Assembly: GCF_024809975.1 (NCBI RefSeq)
Contig: NZ_JANUDY010000002.1
Span: 496,001 to 560,000, forward strand
Direction of reading: 5' to 3'
DNA length: 64,000 bases
Origin: Comamonas sp. BIGb0152
Lineage (GTDB): Bacteria > Pseudomonadota > Gammaproteobacteria > Burkholderiales > Burkholderiaceae_C
Positions 18,169 to 27,261 of this stretch are shown here, one piece after another. The first letter of the stretch is position 1; every line of letters starts with the position of its first letter. The position numbers and the translations under genes were made by a program. A model generated the notes under the pieces. The model saw nothing but the letters and a program-made list of their open reading frames with translations. It was not told the DNA's origin and did not search any database.

Positions 18169-18708
18169 ATGGCAATCAATCGTTTGAACAGTCCTGTCGC
18201 TAATGTGGCCCCCGAACAGCGCTTGGGCGGCGTGGTCGATATCTATTGCAAGATCGACGGTGTTGAAGGCGAGGCCTTGGATTCCAAGCACCAGGGATGG
18301 ATCCATGTGGAAGCCATTGCTGGCGGCGTCGCCAATGCAGGTGCCTTTGCTTATGGCGGCGGTGGTGGCTCGGGCAAGGCACAGTGGCAAGACATCACCA
18401 TTCGCGGCAAATTTGACAAGTGCTTTGCCACGATGATGCAAAAGTGTGCCACTGGCGAACACATCGGCAAGGTGGAAATCTCGGCATGCAAGGCCGGTGG
18501 TGACCAGCAAGAGTTTCTGAACATCAAGATGGAGGACGTGATTATCTCGTCGCTCAATCTGTCTGGTGCTGAATCCACCGAGCCGATGTTTGATTGCGGC
18601 TTTAATTTTGCCAAAGTCACGGTCACCGGCAAGGGACAGGACAGCAAGGGCAATATGGGTGGAGCCGTCACTGCCGGCTACAACATCAAGCTCAACCAAA
18701 AAATCTAA
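18169..18708 (+). CDS. hcp: T6SS tube protein Hcp (TssD)
   Basis: Hcp forms the hexameric inner tube that is propelled out with VgrG. At 179 residues it is of normal length for this class. 'DIYCKIDGVEGEALDSKHQGWIHVEAI', a glycine-rich loop (YGGGGGSGK), 'ITIRGKFDKCFATMMQKCATGEH' and the C-terminal 'GGAVTAGYNIKLNQKI' mark the family. A very strong AAGGAGG site sits before the ATG, which fits the high demand for Hcp. An intrinsic terminator follows directly. Confidence 0.97.
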   Translation: MAINRLNSPVANVAPEQRLGGVVDIYCKIDGVEGEALDSKHQGWIHVEAIAGGVANAGAFAYGGGGGSGKAQWQDITIRGKFDKCFATMMQKCATGEHIGKVEISACKAGGDQQEFLNIKMEDVIISSLNLSGAESTEPMFDCGFNFAKVTVTGKGQDSKGNMGGAVTAGYNIKLNQKI

Positions 18709-18733
18709 ATCGATTCAGCACCCGGCTGTTATG

Positions 18734-18760
18734 GAGGGGCATTGGGCCCCTCTTTTTCTT
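18734..18760 (+). terminator. Intrinsic terminator after hcp
   Basis: The stem GAGGGGC (18734-18740) pairs with GCCCCTC (18746-18752) around a 5-base loop, and TTTTTCTT follows. It lies inside the T6SS operon between hcp and tagJ, so it probably ends most hcp transcripts while some read through to tagJ-tssEFG. Confidence 0.85.
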
Positions 18761-18785
18761 GTCAAGCTCTCTGGAAAACGCCGAT

Positions 18786-19586
18786 ATGACCGAACTGGCA
18801 CCGACGACCCTTGCCGCAAAAATTACAGAGGTACAAGACGCCATCCGGCACAGGCCTGCGGATGGCAAGCTGCGCGTTCACCTGTTCCAGCTGTATGTGC
18901 AGGATGGCCGTTGGCAAAAGGCTTTGGCGCAATTGCAGATCGCGGCACAGCTTGACAGCGACTACCAGATCTTGGCGCAAGCCTACCGTTTGGCCATCAG
19001 AGCGGAGATATTGCGTGAGGATATTTTTCTTGGCCTCCGTTCGCCTTCCATATTGGGCCAGCCCGGCCAGTGGATCAGTTACCTGAAGGAGGCCTTGCTC
19101 GCCGATGCCAGTGGCCATGAAACCAAGGCCCAGGACTTGCGTATGCGTGCGCTGGACGAGGCCATCGGCGCACCGGGCCGCATGGACCAGGATGATTTTG
19201 CGTGGATAGCGGATGCAGATGCGCGACTGGGGCCGGTGTTGGAGGTATTCGTGAACGGGGGCTATTACTGGTTGCCCTTTGATGCCATCCGGGAGCTGCA
19301 CCTGGACGCTCCCGCCGATCTGCGTGACCTGGTGTGGATGCCAGCGCATATCACGCTCGTCAACGAGGGCAAACATGCCATGCTGCTGCCAGCCCGCTAC
19401 CCGTTGCTTGGCGACGGGGTAGAAGATGCGCACCGGCAGTCGCGCATCACCGGCTGGGAGGCGCGCGGACAGACGCATGTGGGCATGGGCGTGAAGCTGC
19501 TGGTAACCGACACCGCAGAGAGGTCGATCCTCGATATCCGGCATCTGCAGCTGGACCACTCCCATGGCGAAACCCGCCAGGACTGA
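18786..19586 (+). CDS. tagJ: T6SS accessory protein TagJ (ImpE family)
   Basis: TagJ binds the TssB N-terminus and ClpV and modulates sheath recycling in some systems. Here it is 266 residues. A TPR-like N-terminal half ('ADGKLRVHLFQLYVQDGRWQKALAQLQIAAQLD') is followed by an ImpE domain with 'DADARLGPVLEVFVNGGYYWLPFDAI'. ATG 18786 follows GGAAAA with good spacing; an upstream TTG at 18759 falls in the terminator tail and is rejected. It lies 8 bases before tssE. Confidence 0.92.
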   Translation: MTELAPTTLAAKITEVQDAIRHRPADGKLRVHLFQLYVQDGRWQKALAQLQIAAQLDSDYQILAQAYRLAIRAEILREDIFLGLRSPSILGQPGQWISYLKEALLADASGHETKAQDLRMRALDEAIGAPGRMDQDDFAWIADADARLGPVLEVFVNGGYYWLPFDAIRELHLDAPADLRDLVWMPAHITLVNEGKHAMLLPARYPLLGDGVEDAHRQSRITGWEARGQTHVGMGVKLLVTDTAERSILDIRHLQLDHSHGETRQD

Positions 19587-19594
19587 GACCTGCC

Positions 19595-20128
19595 ATGCCG
19601 CGAACTAGCAATACCCTCCCCTCCCATGGAACCGCTGACAGCTTGTTGCCTACGCTGTTGGATCGACTCACCGACCATGCGCCCCAGCGTGCGCAGGATA
19701 CGGTGGCAGAGGTTGCCATCACGCGCAAGCAATTGCGCCAGATTATTTTGAGAGACCTGTCCTGGCTGCTCAACGCCACCAATTGCGACACGGACGCGGA
19801 CATGCAGGCGTTTGCCGAGGTGCGCAAGTCCACGTTGAATTTCGGCCTGCCCGCGTTTTCCGGTAAGCGGGCCTCGGATGTCAAGCTGGCCGATTTAGAG
19901 CAAGAAATGCGCCAGTCCATTGCGCTGTATGAGCCCCGGGTGATTGCGCAGACGCTGAGCGTGCGCAGCCATGTCTCCAACGACAACGAGGCTGCGCACA
20001 ACATGGTGGTTTTCGAGATCAGGGGACAGATATGGGCCCATCCCTACCCTATTGAGATGCTGCTTAAATCGAGTATCGATCTCGAGACGGGATCGGTGTC
20101 TTTGCTGGACCAGTTAGGGGATAGCTGA
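19595..20128 (+). CDS. tssE: T6SS baseplate protein TssE
   Basis: TssE is a gp25-like baseplate wedge protein that helps start sheath polymerisation. It is 177 residues from ATG 19595. Markers are 'LLPTLLDRLTD', 'LRQIILRDLSWLLNAT', 'EVRKSTLNFGLPAFSG' and the C-terminal strand region 'VVFEIRGQIWAHPYPIEMLLKSSIDLETGSV'. A longer frame open upstream overlaps tagJ and is rejected. Its TGA overlaps the tssF ATG by one base, so the two are translationally coupled. Confidence 0.94.
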   Translation: MPRTSNTLPSHGTADSLLPTLLDRLTDHAPQRAQDTVAEVAITRKQLRQIILRDLSWLLNATNCDTDADMQAFAEVRKSTLNFGLPAFSGKRASDVKLADLEQEMRQSIALYEPRVIAQTLSVRSHVSNDNEAAHNMVVFEIRGQIWAHPYPIEMLLKSSIDLETGSVSLLDQLGDS

Positions 20129-21996
20129 TGGATCCGCGCCTGCTCGATTACTACAACCGCGAGCTGTCGTTTATTCGGGAGCTCGGCCAGGAATTTTCTC
20201 AGACCCATCCAAAAATTGCGGGAAGACTGGGGATGAAAGGCACGGAAATTGCCGATCCGTTTGTCGAGCGTCTGATCGAGAGCTTTGCCTTGCTCACCGG
20301 TCGTATTCAGCTAAAGATGGATGCGGAGTTTCCAAAATTCTCACAGCGGCTGCTGGAGCTGATTTACCCCCATTACCTGGCACCCACGCCTGCCATGGGC
20401 ATCGTGCGCATGCACCCTGGCGAAAGTGAGAAAGGCCTGACGGGGCCTTTCCTGGTTCCTCGCCATTCGGCTGTGCGGGCTCCGCTCTCTGCAGGACAGG
20501 TCACGCCTTGCCAGTTCTCGACGGCCCACGATGTCGAACTGCTGCCACTGCGCATCACACATGCGTTGATGGCAGGGCAGATCAGCGATGTCCGCATCCC
20601 GACGGGTTCGCAAAAAGTGGCCAGTAGCCTGACCATCGGTTTCTCTTCTATTGGAGACTGTCCTATCCAGACGCTGGATTTTGACCAGTTGCCAATCTAT
20701 ATCGCCGGTTCTTTAGAGCGCGCATTGCTGTTACTGGAGTTGGTCTGCGGGCGGCGCGTGGCAGCGGCCATCGATTGGCAGGACGAAGGTGGTGCTCGCC
20801 GAGTCTGGCTGGCGCCTGAGCAAGTGCAAGGAATGGGGTTTGAAGAGGACGAGAGCCTCATTCCCTATGGAATGAAGAGCTTTGGCGGATACCGCTTGCT
20901 TCAAGAGTATTTCGCCTGTCCTGACCGATTTCGATTTTTTAAAATTGCCGGCTTGCGTCCCATCCTGCAGAAAATCGCCGGTCAGCGGTTTGAGCTGGTT
21001 GTGTACTTTGACCGTCCCGTCACGGATTTGGAAAAAGTGGTAAACGCGGACAGCTTCCACCTGTTCTGCACACCCATCATCAACCTATTCCCAAAAAGAG
21101 GCGACCGGGTTGATGTCTCCATGGCCCACTACGAGCATCACCTGATGGGAGATAAAACACGGCCGCTGGACTACGAGGTTTATTCGGTGTCCTCGATACA
21201 GGGATTCAATGCCAGCAACACCGAGGTTCAGAAGTTTTTCCCGCTTTATGAGACGCTCGGGTCACTGGCTAGCACTGCGTCGCAGGCGTATTTTTCAATG
21301 CGCCGCGAGCCCCGAAAACTCTCGGAGGTGGCCAAGAGAAATGGCCCGCGCACGGGTTATATCGGCAGCGAGGTGTTTGTGCAGCTGGTGGACAGGCAGG
21401 ACGCGCCTTTCAATGGAGCCCTCAGCCGCATTGCGCCCGAGATGTGGTGCACCAATCGAGACCTGTCATTGCTGATCACAGGTTCTGGCGAACGCGATAT
21501 GCAATTGATGATATCGGCGCCGATCCGCCAGGTGGAGTTGATCAGCCATCTGACCCGCCCCAGCCCGGCCATCGCGGAAATGCGAACCGCCTGGCTGCTG
21601 ATCAGCCATTTGCAGCTCAACTACCAGACGTTGACGGACTCCACACCGCATGAAGGTGCCAAAGTGATGCGTGAGCTGCTCAGTCTTTACGGACTGTTGA
21701 GCGAACACGACTCGGCCCAGCAAACGGAGGCTGTGGTAGGTATGCAGGTCACGCCCATGCACGCACGGGTGCCGCGTGCGGGGCCTATTTTGTTCTGCCG
21801 AGGTGTCGATGTGCATCTCACGCTGGACCAGGCCAAATTTGGTGTCGGCAGTCCCTGGCTGTTTGCTGCCGTCATGGAGCGCTTTATAGCGCGGCATGTG
21901 GGTATCAACTCAGCCACCAAATTGAAGATAAGCACCCTTCAAAAGGGAGAATTCGCCCGTTGGCCAGCCCGCATGGGCATGCGCCCCAATGTTTGA
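20128..21996 (+). CDS. tssF: T6SS baseplate protein TssF
   Basis: TssF (622 residues) is the largest wedge subunit of the baseplate. The N-terminus 'MDPRLLDYYNRELSFIRELGQEFSQTHPKIAGRLGM' and 'DPFVERLIESFALLTGRIQLKMDAEFPKFSQRLLELIYPHYL' is nearly invariant in the family. The end 'FAVGSPW'-type region (here FGVGSPWLFAAVMERF) also fits. It starts on the tssE stop and its own end overlaps the tssG start by 8 bases, so tssE-F-G are tightly coupled. Confidence 0.97.
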   Translation: MDPRLLDYYNRELSFIRELGQEFSQTHPKIAGRLGMKGTEIADPFVERLIESFALLTGRIQLKMDAEFPKFSQRLLELIYPHYLAPTPAMGIVRMHPGESEKGLTGPFLVPRHSAVRAPLSAGQVTPCQFSTAHDVELLPLRITHALMAGQISDVRIPTGSQKVASSLTIGFSSIGDCPIQTLDFDQLPIYIAGSLERALLLLELVCGRRVAAAIDWQDEGGARRVWLAPEQVQGMGFEEDESLIPYGMKSFGGYRLLQEYFACPDRFRFFKIAGLRPILQKIAGQRFELVVYFDRPVTDLEKVVNADSFHLFCTPIINLFPKRGDRVDVSMAHYEHHLMGDKTRPLDYEVYSVSSIQGFNASNTEVQKFFPLYETLGSLASTASQAYFSMRREPRKLSEVAKRNGPRTGYIGSEVFVQLVDRQDAPFNGALSRIAPEMWCTNRDLSLLITGSGERDMQLMISAPIRQVELISHLTRPSPAIAEMRTAWLLISHLQLNYQTLTDSTPHEGAKVMRELLSLYGLLSEHDSAQQTEAVVGMQVTPMHARVPRAGPILFCRGVDVHLTLDQAKFGVGSPWLFAAVMERFIARHVGINSATKLKISTLQKGEFARWPARMGMRPNV

Positions 21997-23095
21997 CCCC
22001 AAGGCCGAGGGAATAGAGGCAATGGAGATCCACAATAACGAGGCGACTGCAGATAGCGCGAAGAATACGCTCGCGTCTTGGCTCGATAACCAGGCCTTGC
22101 CTGTGGAGTCCATCGATCTATTCGCGCTGCTACGCCATATCGATGCCCGCAGCCCAGGCGCTCGGCTGGGGTATTCGAGAACGCCCCGAGAAGACGCGGT
22201 ACGGTTGGGACAAAACCCATCGACCTTGTTTGCCTCTTCCACCATCTACAGCATCGAGGGGCTGCAGCAGCAGTCAGCTGCAGCGGTAAAGATTCTCAGC
22301 TTCGGGGTTTTTGGCCCCAATGGCGGCTTGCCCCTGCATTTGACAGAGTACGTGCGTGAGCGCCTGCACAACCACGGCGATAGCTCCCCTGCCGACTTTG
22401 TCGACCTGTTTCACCATCGCTTGATCAGCCTTTTTTACCGCGCCTGGGCAGATGCGCAGCCTATCGTTCAGCTCGACAGTCCGGGCAGGGACAAGTTCAG
22501 CCTGTATGCCGGTGCGCTGGTCGGCATGGGTTTTGATGGCAGTTGGGGCCGCGATTCTGTCCAAGACAGTGCCAAACTGTATGCCAGCAGCCACTTGGTG
22601 CGCTTGACGCGCAATGCAGAGGGCCTGGAGCAACTGGTCACGCATTACTTTTCCACGCCTGCCAGATTGACAGAGTTTGTCAGCAGCTGGATCGTGATTG
22701 ACCCATCGGAGCAAACCCGTCTATCGAGCGCCGGCGCCCACAACCAACTCGGTGTCAATGCCATTGCCGGCGCCCGCATTGAGGATGTTCAAAGCCGCTT
22801 TCGGCTGACTTTGGGGGCCATGCCCTTGTCGCTCTATGAGCGCTTTCTTCCTACCGAATGCAACAACCTTCGGCTGCGTGACTGGGTGCGCAACTACCTG
22901 GGGGTCGAAATGGACTGGGAGGTGGAGCTGCAGCTCATGGCCGACGAAGTACCCCGCAGTGCGCTGGGTGGCGGCACCCGCCTGGGCTGGACAACATGGT
23001 TGGGCAAGCGCCCCCAGAATACGCCTGCCGCTGATCTGCGGCTGAACCCAGAACGCGACGCCTACCGGATGGCATCCCGCCAAGCCCAGCCTTAG
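21989..23095 (+). CDS. tssG: T6SS baseplate protein TssG
   Basis: TssG (368 residues from ATG 21989) is the last wedge subunit. Family markers are 'FALLRHIDARSPGARLGYSRTPREDAVRLGQNPS', 'VKILSFGVFGPNGGLPLHLTEYVRER' and 'FVDLFHHRLISLFYRAW'. A second possible ATG at 22022 lies inside. The gene is convergent with tssH, 128 bases away. An imperfect CCCCG/CGGGG hairpin near 23110-23128 has no T-run, so termination there is uncertain. Confidence 0.95.
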   Translation: MFDPKAEGIEAMEIHNNEATADSAKNTLASWLDNQALPVESIDLFALLRHIDARSPGARLGYSRTPREDAVRLGQNPSTLFASSTIYSIEGLQQQSAAAVKILSFGVFGPNGGLPLHLTEYVRERLHNHGDSSPADFVDLFHHRLISLFYRAWADAQPIVQLDSPGRDKFSLYAGALVGMGFDGSWGRDSVQDSAKLYASSHLVRLTRNAEGLEQLVTHYFSTPARLTEFVSSWIVIDPSEQTRLSSAGAHNQLGVNAIAGARIEDVQSRFRLTLGAMPLSLYERFLPTECNNLRLRDWVRNYLGVEMDWEVELQLMADEVPRSALGGGTRLGWTTWLGKRPQNTPAADLRLNPERDAYRMASRQAQP

Positions 23096-23223
23096 CCATC
23101 GCTTTCGCCCCGCATGAAACGGGGTACGGTCGGCTGCTGATACGCCGCGCCGGCGCTTGTAAGGATGCTCCCGGCGAGCGCAAAGGCGCATGGCCGCGCT
23201 GGCCAAGCGCCTTGGGTCATGGC

Positions 23224-25986
23224 TCAGGAAAACTGCAGCGAAAAATCCCTGTCTGCGGCGGACAATTGCACGCTGTGGAGTGCGCTGCCATCCATCGTGC
23301 GGCTTAGTATTTCTTGGCTGATGCCTGCCAGCACATGGTTGGACAAAATGGCATCAACCATGCGCCCACCGGATTCGATGTCGGTCGCTCTTGCAATGAT
23401 TGCAGCGACTGCTGAATCATCCCATACAAAAACGCAGCCGTGATTTTCTGCCATTCGGCGTTGGATGCGTGTGAGTTTGAGCGCAACTATTTTTGAAATG
23501 ACGTCAGGGGCCAGAGGGAAATAAGGAACGACGGTCATACGGCCCAGAAACGCTGCAGGAAAAACCTTGAGCAGTGGCTCGCGCATGCTGACAGCCAGCG
23601 CATCCGCATCAGGGATCAGGTCCGGATCGCTGCACATGTTCATGATCAGGTCTGAGCCCACATTGGAGGTCAGGATGATGACGGTGTTTTTGAAGTTGAT
23701 GAGCCGCCCTTCCCCATCTTCCATGATGCCCTTGTCAAAGACCTGGAAGAAAATTTCATGCACATCCGGGTGGGCTTTTTCTATTTCATCGAGCAACACC
23801 ACGCTATAGGGTTTGCGGCGAACGGCCTCGGTCAAAACGCCACCCTCGCCATACCCCACATAGCCCGGCGGTGCACCTTTGAGCGTTGAGACTGTATGGG
23901 CCTCCTGAAACTCGCTCATATTGATGGTGATGAGATTGTGTTCCCCGCCATACAGAGACTCGGCCAAGGCCAATGCGCTCTCGGTCTTGCCAACGCCGCT
24001 GGGTCCAACCAGCATAAAAACGCCAATGGGCTTGGATGCATCTTCCACCCTGGCGCGTGAGATCTGTATGCGCTGCGCGATTTTTGCCAAGCTATGGCTT
24101 TGCCCAACCACCCTCTTTCCCAGGGTTTCGGCCAGCGCAAGTACCGCCGCAATTTCATTTTTGACCATGCGCCCGACCGGAATCCCGGTCCACTCCGACA
24201 CCACTGTGGCAACGGCTTGTTCATCGACGGAGGGCAGCACCAGCGGTGTTTCCCCCTGCACCTGGCTGAGCTCCGCCAAGCATTGTTCAAGCTGGGCCAT
24301 GGCTGCATCACGCGCCTGCTGTGAAAGCGCCTCTTCTGGGGCAGCGCGCTCGTAGGGGCTAGCGAGGGCGCTTTGTCCTGCGCCGTCTTCAATGCCCTGC
24401 GCTTGCTGCGACGCAAGCGGTGACAGCACGCCCAATGCCATATCGGGATTGAGCTGTTGGCGCAGCGTGAATATTCTGCTGACCAAGGCATGTTCCTTTT
24501 CCCAGCGCGCGTGGTGCAGCTTCGAGGCAACATCGAGCTCCTCCAAACGGCTTGCTATGGCCTGACTGCGTTCGCGGTGGCCGATACCGATGGAAGACTC
24601 ACGCGCCAGCAAATCGCGCTCGGTGTGCAGCAGGCTGGTTTCCCTGTCGATAGCCTCAAGATGGACAGGCGTTGCATGTTGGGTCAAGGAGACGCGGGCG
24701 CAAGCCGTATCCAGCAGGCTGACGGCTTTGTCGGGCAATTGGCGGGCGGGGATGTAGCGGTGTGACAGCCGGACCGCGGCCTCAAGGGCTTTGTCCAGGA
24801 TCAGCACTTGGTGGTGGGATTCCATCTGCGCCGTCATACCGCGCAGCATGGTAATGGCCTTGTCTTCGCTCGGCTCATCGATCTGCACGACTTGAAAGCG
24901 GCGGGTCAAGGCAGGATCTTTTTCGATGTACTTCTTGTATTCAGCCCAAGTGGTGGCGCCTATGGTGCGCAGGTTGCCGCGTGCCAGCGCAGGCTTGAGC
25001 AAATTGGCCGCATCGCCCGTGCCCTGGGCACCGCCCGCGCCCACCAGCGTGTGCACTTCATCGATGAACAGGATGATCTTGTTAGCGCTGTTCTGGACTT
25101 CATCCACCACCTGGCGCAGGCGCTGCTCAAACTCGCCCTTCATGCTGGCTCCGGCCTGTAAAAGCCCGACATCCAGCGTGTAGACCGACACCTCGCGCAG
25201 CGCCGGTGGCACATCACCTGTGGCCACCCGGGCAGCAAAGCCTTCGACGACGGCCGTCTTGCCCACGCCCGCTTCGCCAGTCAACAGGGGGTTGTTTTGG
25301 CGCCTGCGCAGCAGCACATCGATGATCTGGCGAATCTCATTGTCTCTTCCTGTAACGGGGTCCAGATGCCCCTCCCGGGCCTTGGCCGTTAAGTCGAGCG
25401 CGTATTTTTGCAGCGCACTGCCTTTGGGCTTGTCGGAAGCCATGGCCTGACTCGCCTCGCCAGGCGACGCAGCGCTTGTGCTGGAGCCATCATTGGCCAC
25501 CTGGCCATCTTCTGGAGATCCCTTGATCACCGCAAGCAGGCAATCCACCACCAGGTCAGGTTGCAGCTTGCGAAACTCCGGAGACATGCGGTGCAGCACG
25601 GAACGCAAGCTGTCTGTCTTGAGAATGCCGACCAGCAGATATCCGCTGCGAATCACATCATCCCCAAACAGCAAACTGCTGTAGATCCACGAGCGCTCAA
25701 TGGCCAGGTCGATATGTTCAGAGAAATCCACGATGGCGGTAGCGCCACGGGTCAGCCGGTCGAGCTCGCTGGTCATGCCCTTTTCCAACGCTGCCGCATC
25801 AAGCTTGAAATGCTTGGTGATGCGTCGAAAGTCGGAATCCTGGTCTTGCTGGATCTGATGAATCCAGTGCACCAGCTCCACATAGGGATTGCCCCGAAGC
25901 TTGCAGGCGACCGTCGCGGCCTCTGCTGCACGAAAGACTTGTGGGTTCAACTTGCCAAACAGATGGCTGCGACTGATCTCCGACAT
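23224..25986 (-). CDS. tssH: T6SS AAA+ disaggregase TssH (ClpV)
   Basis: ClpV dissolves contracted TssBC sheath so that it can be reused. From ATG 25986 it is 920 residues; a TTGGAG site supports this start over a longer frame. The N-domain (to about 160) is followed by a first AAA+ domain with GEAGVGKT at about 237-244 and IDEVHTLVGAGG. A middle coiled region follows, then the second AAA+ domain with GPSGVGKTES and LLDEIEKAHPDVHEIFF. The N-terminal 'HLFGKLNPQVFRAAEAATVACKLRGNPYVELVHW' is ClpV-type rather than ClpB-type. It is transcribed opposite to tssG and divergently from tssA. Confidence 0.97.
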   Translation of the reverse strand: MSEISRSHLFGKLNPQVFRAAEAATVACKLRGNPYVELVHWIHQIQQDQDSDFRRITKHFKLDAAALEKGMTSELDRLTRGATAIVDFSEHIDLAIERSWIYSSLLFGDDVIRSGYLLVGILKTDSLRSVLHRMSPEFRKLQPDLVVDCLLAVIKGSPEDGQVANDGSSTSAASPGEASQAMASDKPKGSALQKYALDLTAKAREGHLDPVTGRDNEIRQIIDVLLRRRQNNPLLTGEAGVGKTAVVEGFAARVATGDVPPALREVSVYTLDVGLLQAGASMKGEFEQRLRQVVDEVQNSANKIILFIDEVHTLVGAGGAQGTGDAANLLKPALARGNLRTIGATTWAEYKKYIEKDPALTRRFQVVQIDEPSEDKAITMLRGMTAQMESHHQVLILDKALEAAVRLSHRYIPARQLPDKAVSLLDTACARVSLTQHATPVHLEAIDRETSLLHTERDLLARESSIGIGHRERSQAIASRLEELDVASKLHHARWEKEHALVSRIFTLRQQLNPDMALGVLSPLASQQAQGIEDGAGQSALASPYERAAPEEALSQQARDAAMAQLEQCLAELSQVQGETPLVLPSVDEQAVATVVSEWTGIPVGRMVKNEIAAVLALAETLGKRVVGQSHSLAKIAQRIQISRARVEDASKPIGVFMLVGPSGVGKTESALALAESLYGGEHNLITINMSEFQEAHTVSTLKGAPPGYVGYGEGGVLTEAVRRKPYSVVLLDEIEKAHPDVHEIFFQVFDKGIMEDGEGRLINFKNTVIILTSNVGSDLIMNMCSDPDLIPDADALAVSMREPLLKVFPAAFLGRMTVVPYFPLAPDVISKIVALKLTRIQRRMAENHGCVFVWDDSAVAAIIARATDIESGGRMVDAILSNHVLAGISQEILSRTMDGSALHSVQLSAADRDFSLQFS

Positions 25987-26211
25987 GGGGGCTCCAAGAA
26001 ATGTGATGACAAGAAGCAGTACTGCATTGCGACATGGCCTGGGAAGGGCTGGGGCCCGCCCTGCACTTGCTGGCAGCACAGCACTTTCAATAAATAACAG
26101 CTATTGAGTTTAATGCCATAAGCAGCATTAAGCTATCATTGATCGGAGTGACGGACACAGGGTATGGGTCATGGAGACGGCCCATGCAATGGCATGTTGT
26201 GGGAGCAAAAA
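25987..26211. promoter_or_regulatory. Divergent control region between tssH and tssA
   Basis: About 220 bases with an AT-rich centre (26085-26145). The minus strand reads ATGATAGCTTAA at 26139-26128, close to ATGATAGCTAAA in the vgrG/tssB region. A short AGCTATT lies at 26099-26105. Promoters for both genes should lie here; no confident -35/-10 pair is called. Confidence 0.4.
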
Positions 26212-27231
26212 GTGGAAGATTTCAACATAGACCTGGACTGGGCCGCGCCTGTATCAGAGGCGCAACCTGCGGGCAAGAACACGGAGTTCGACACCCAGTA
26301 TGCAGAGCTGGAGACGGCGGCCATCCACAGTCCGGAGCAACAATACGGAGACACCTTGATTGCGGCCAAGGAGCCGGATTGGCCTCAGGTGCTGGCACTG
26401 GCAACGGCCTTATCCGCCCAGACCAAGGATTTGCGTGTGCTGCTCTGGCTCACCCGGGCGCTCACGCGCATGCATGGTCTGGCAGGCCTGCACTATGGCT
26501 TGCAAAGCGTCCACACCGTGTGCCAATTGTTTTGGGAGCAGGTACATCCGCAGCTGGATGTGGATGGCGATGCCGACCCCCATATGCGCTACAGCGTGTT
26601 CTGCGATTTTGGTGATATCAACGCCCTCGTGGCAGACATGAGACAAAGCGAAGTGCTGCCAAGCCACATCGGGGCACTGACCGTCAAAGACCTTGAGCGC
26701 TTGCACGACAGCGGATCCATCGAGCTCAATGGCATCTTTGTCACGACCAACCAGGTCGCCCAGATTCTGGAAGAACAGCGGCAGGCTGCGGGTGCGCCCA
26801 TATTGGACCAGCTGGAGGGCATTCTGGACTTGGTCGCCCAGCTGCAGAGCCGCTGCCGTGAACAGCTGGGCAGCGACTATGAACCGGATCTGCAAGCCTT
26901 GCGCCGGCCCTTGGAGAAGATCTGCAAATTGATGCGCTCCGACGACGTCGCGGCCAGCGGGAATGCTGCAACTCAGCCTTCGGAGGCGCATGCGCTCGGC
27001 GCCATGGCAGCGATGGTTGGAGACCTGCACTCCCGCAAGGATGCGATTCGGCAGTTGGAGCTGGTATGCCGCTATCTGGAACAGCATGAGCCCAGCAATC
27101 CCGCACCCCTGCTGATTCGGCGTGCGATCAAAGTCATGGACATGGGCTTTATGGACATCGTGCGCCATATGGCGCCGGATGGCCTCAACCAAGCGATGTT
27201 CATCACGGACGCCGAGCCCTCTGACCAGTAA
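26212..27231 (+). CDS. tssA: T6SS assembly protein TssA
   Basis: TssA directs baseplate priming and sheath/tube polymerisation. The ImpA_N domain is clear ('WPQVLALATALSAQTKDLRVLLWLTRALTRMHGLAGLHYGLQSV', 'CQLFWEQVHPQLDVDGD'). The C-terminus 'PSNPAPLLIRRAIKVMDMGFMDIVRHMAPDGL' is of the TssA1 kind. The start is uncertain: GTG 26212 has GGGAG at ideal spacing, and ATG 26194 and ATG 26164 are in frame upstream. The length is 339-355 residues accordingly. It is followed 30 bases later by tagH. Confidence 0.93.
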   Translation: MEDFNIDLDWAAPVSEAQPAGKNTEFDTQYAELETAAIHSPEQQYGDTLIAAKEPDWPQVLALATALSAQTKDLRVLLWLTRALTRMHGLAGLHYGLQSVHTVCQLFWEQVHPQLDVDGDADPHMRYSVFCDFGDINALVADMRQSEVLPSHIGALTVKDLERLHDSGSIELNGIFVTTNQVAQILEEQRQAAGAPILDQLEGILDLVAQLQSRCREQLGSDYEPDLQALRRPLEKICKLMRSDDVAASGNAATQPSEAHALGAMAAMVGDLHSRKDAIRQLELVCRYLEQHEPSNPAPLLIRRAIKVMDMGFMDIVRHMAPDGLNQAMFITDAEPSDQ

Positions 27232-27261
27232 CCCCCTTTGTGCAGGACGCGAGGATTCGAC

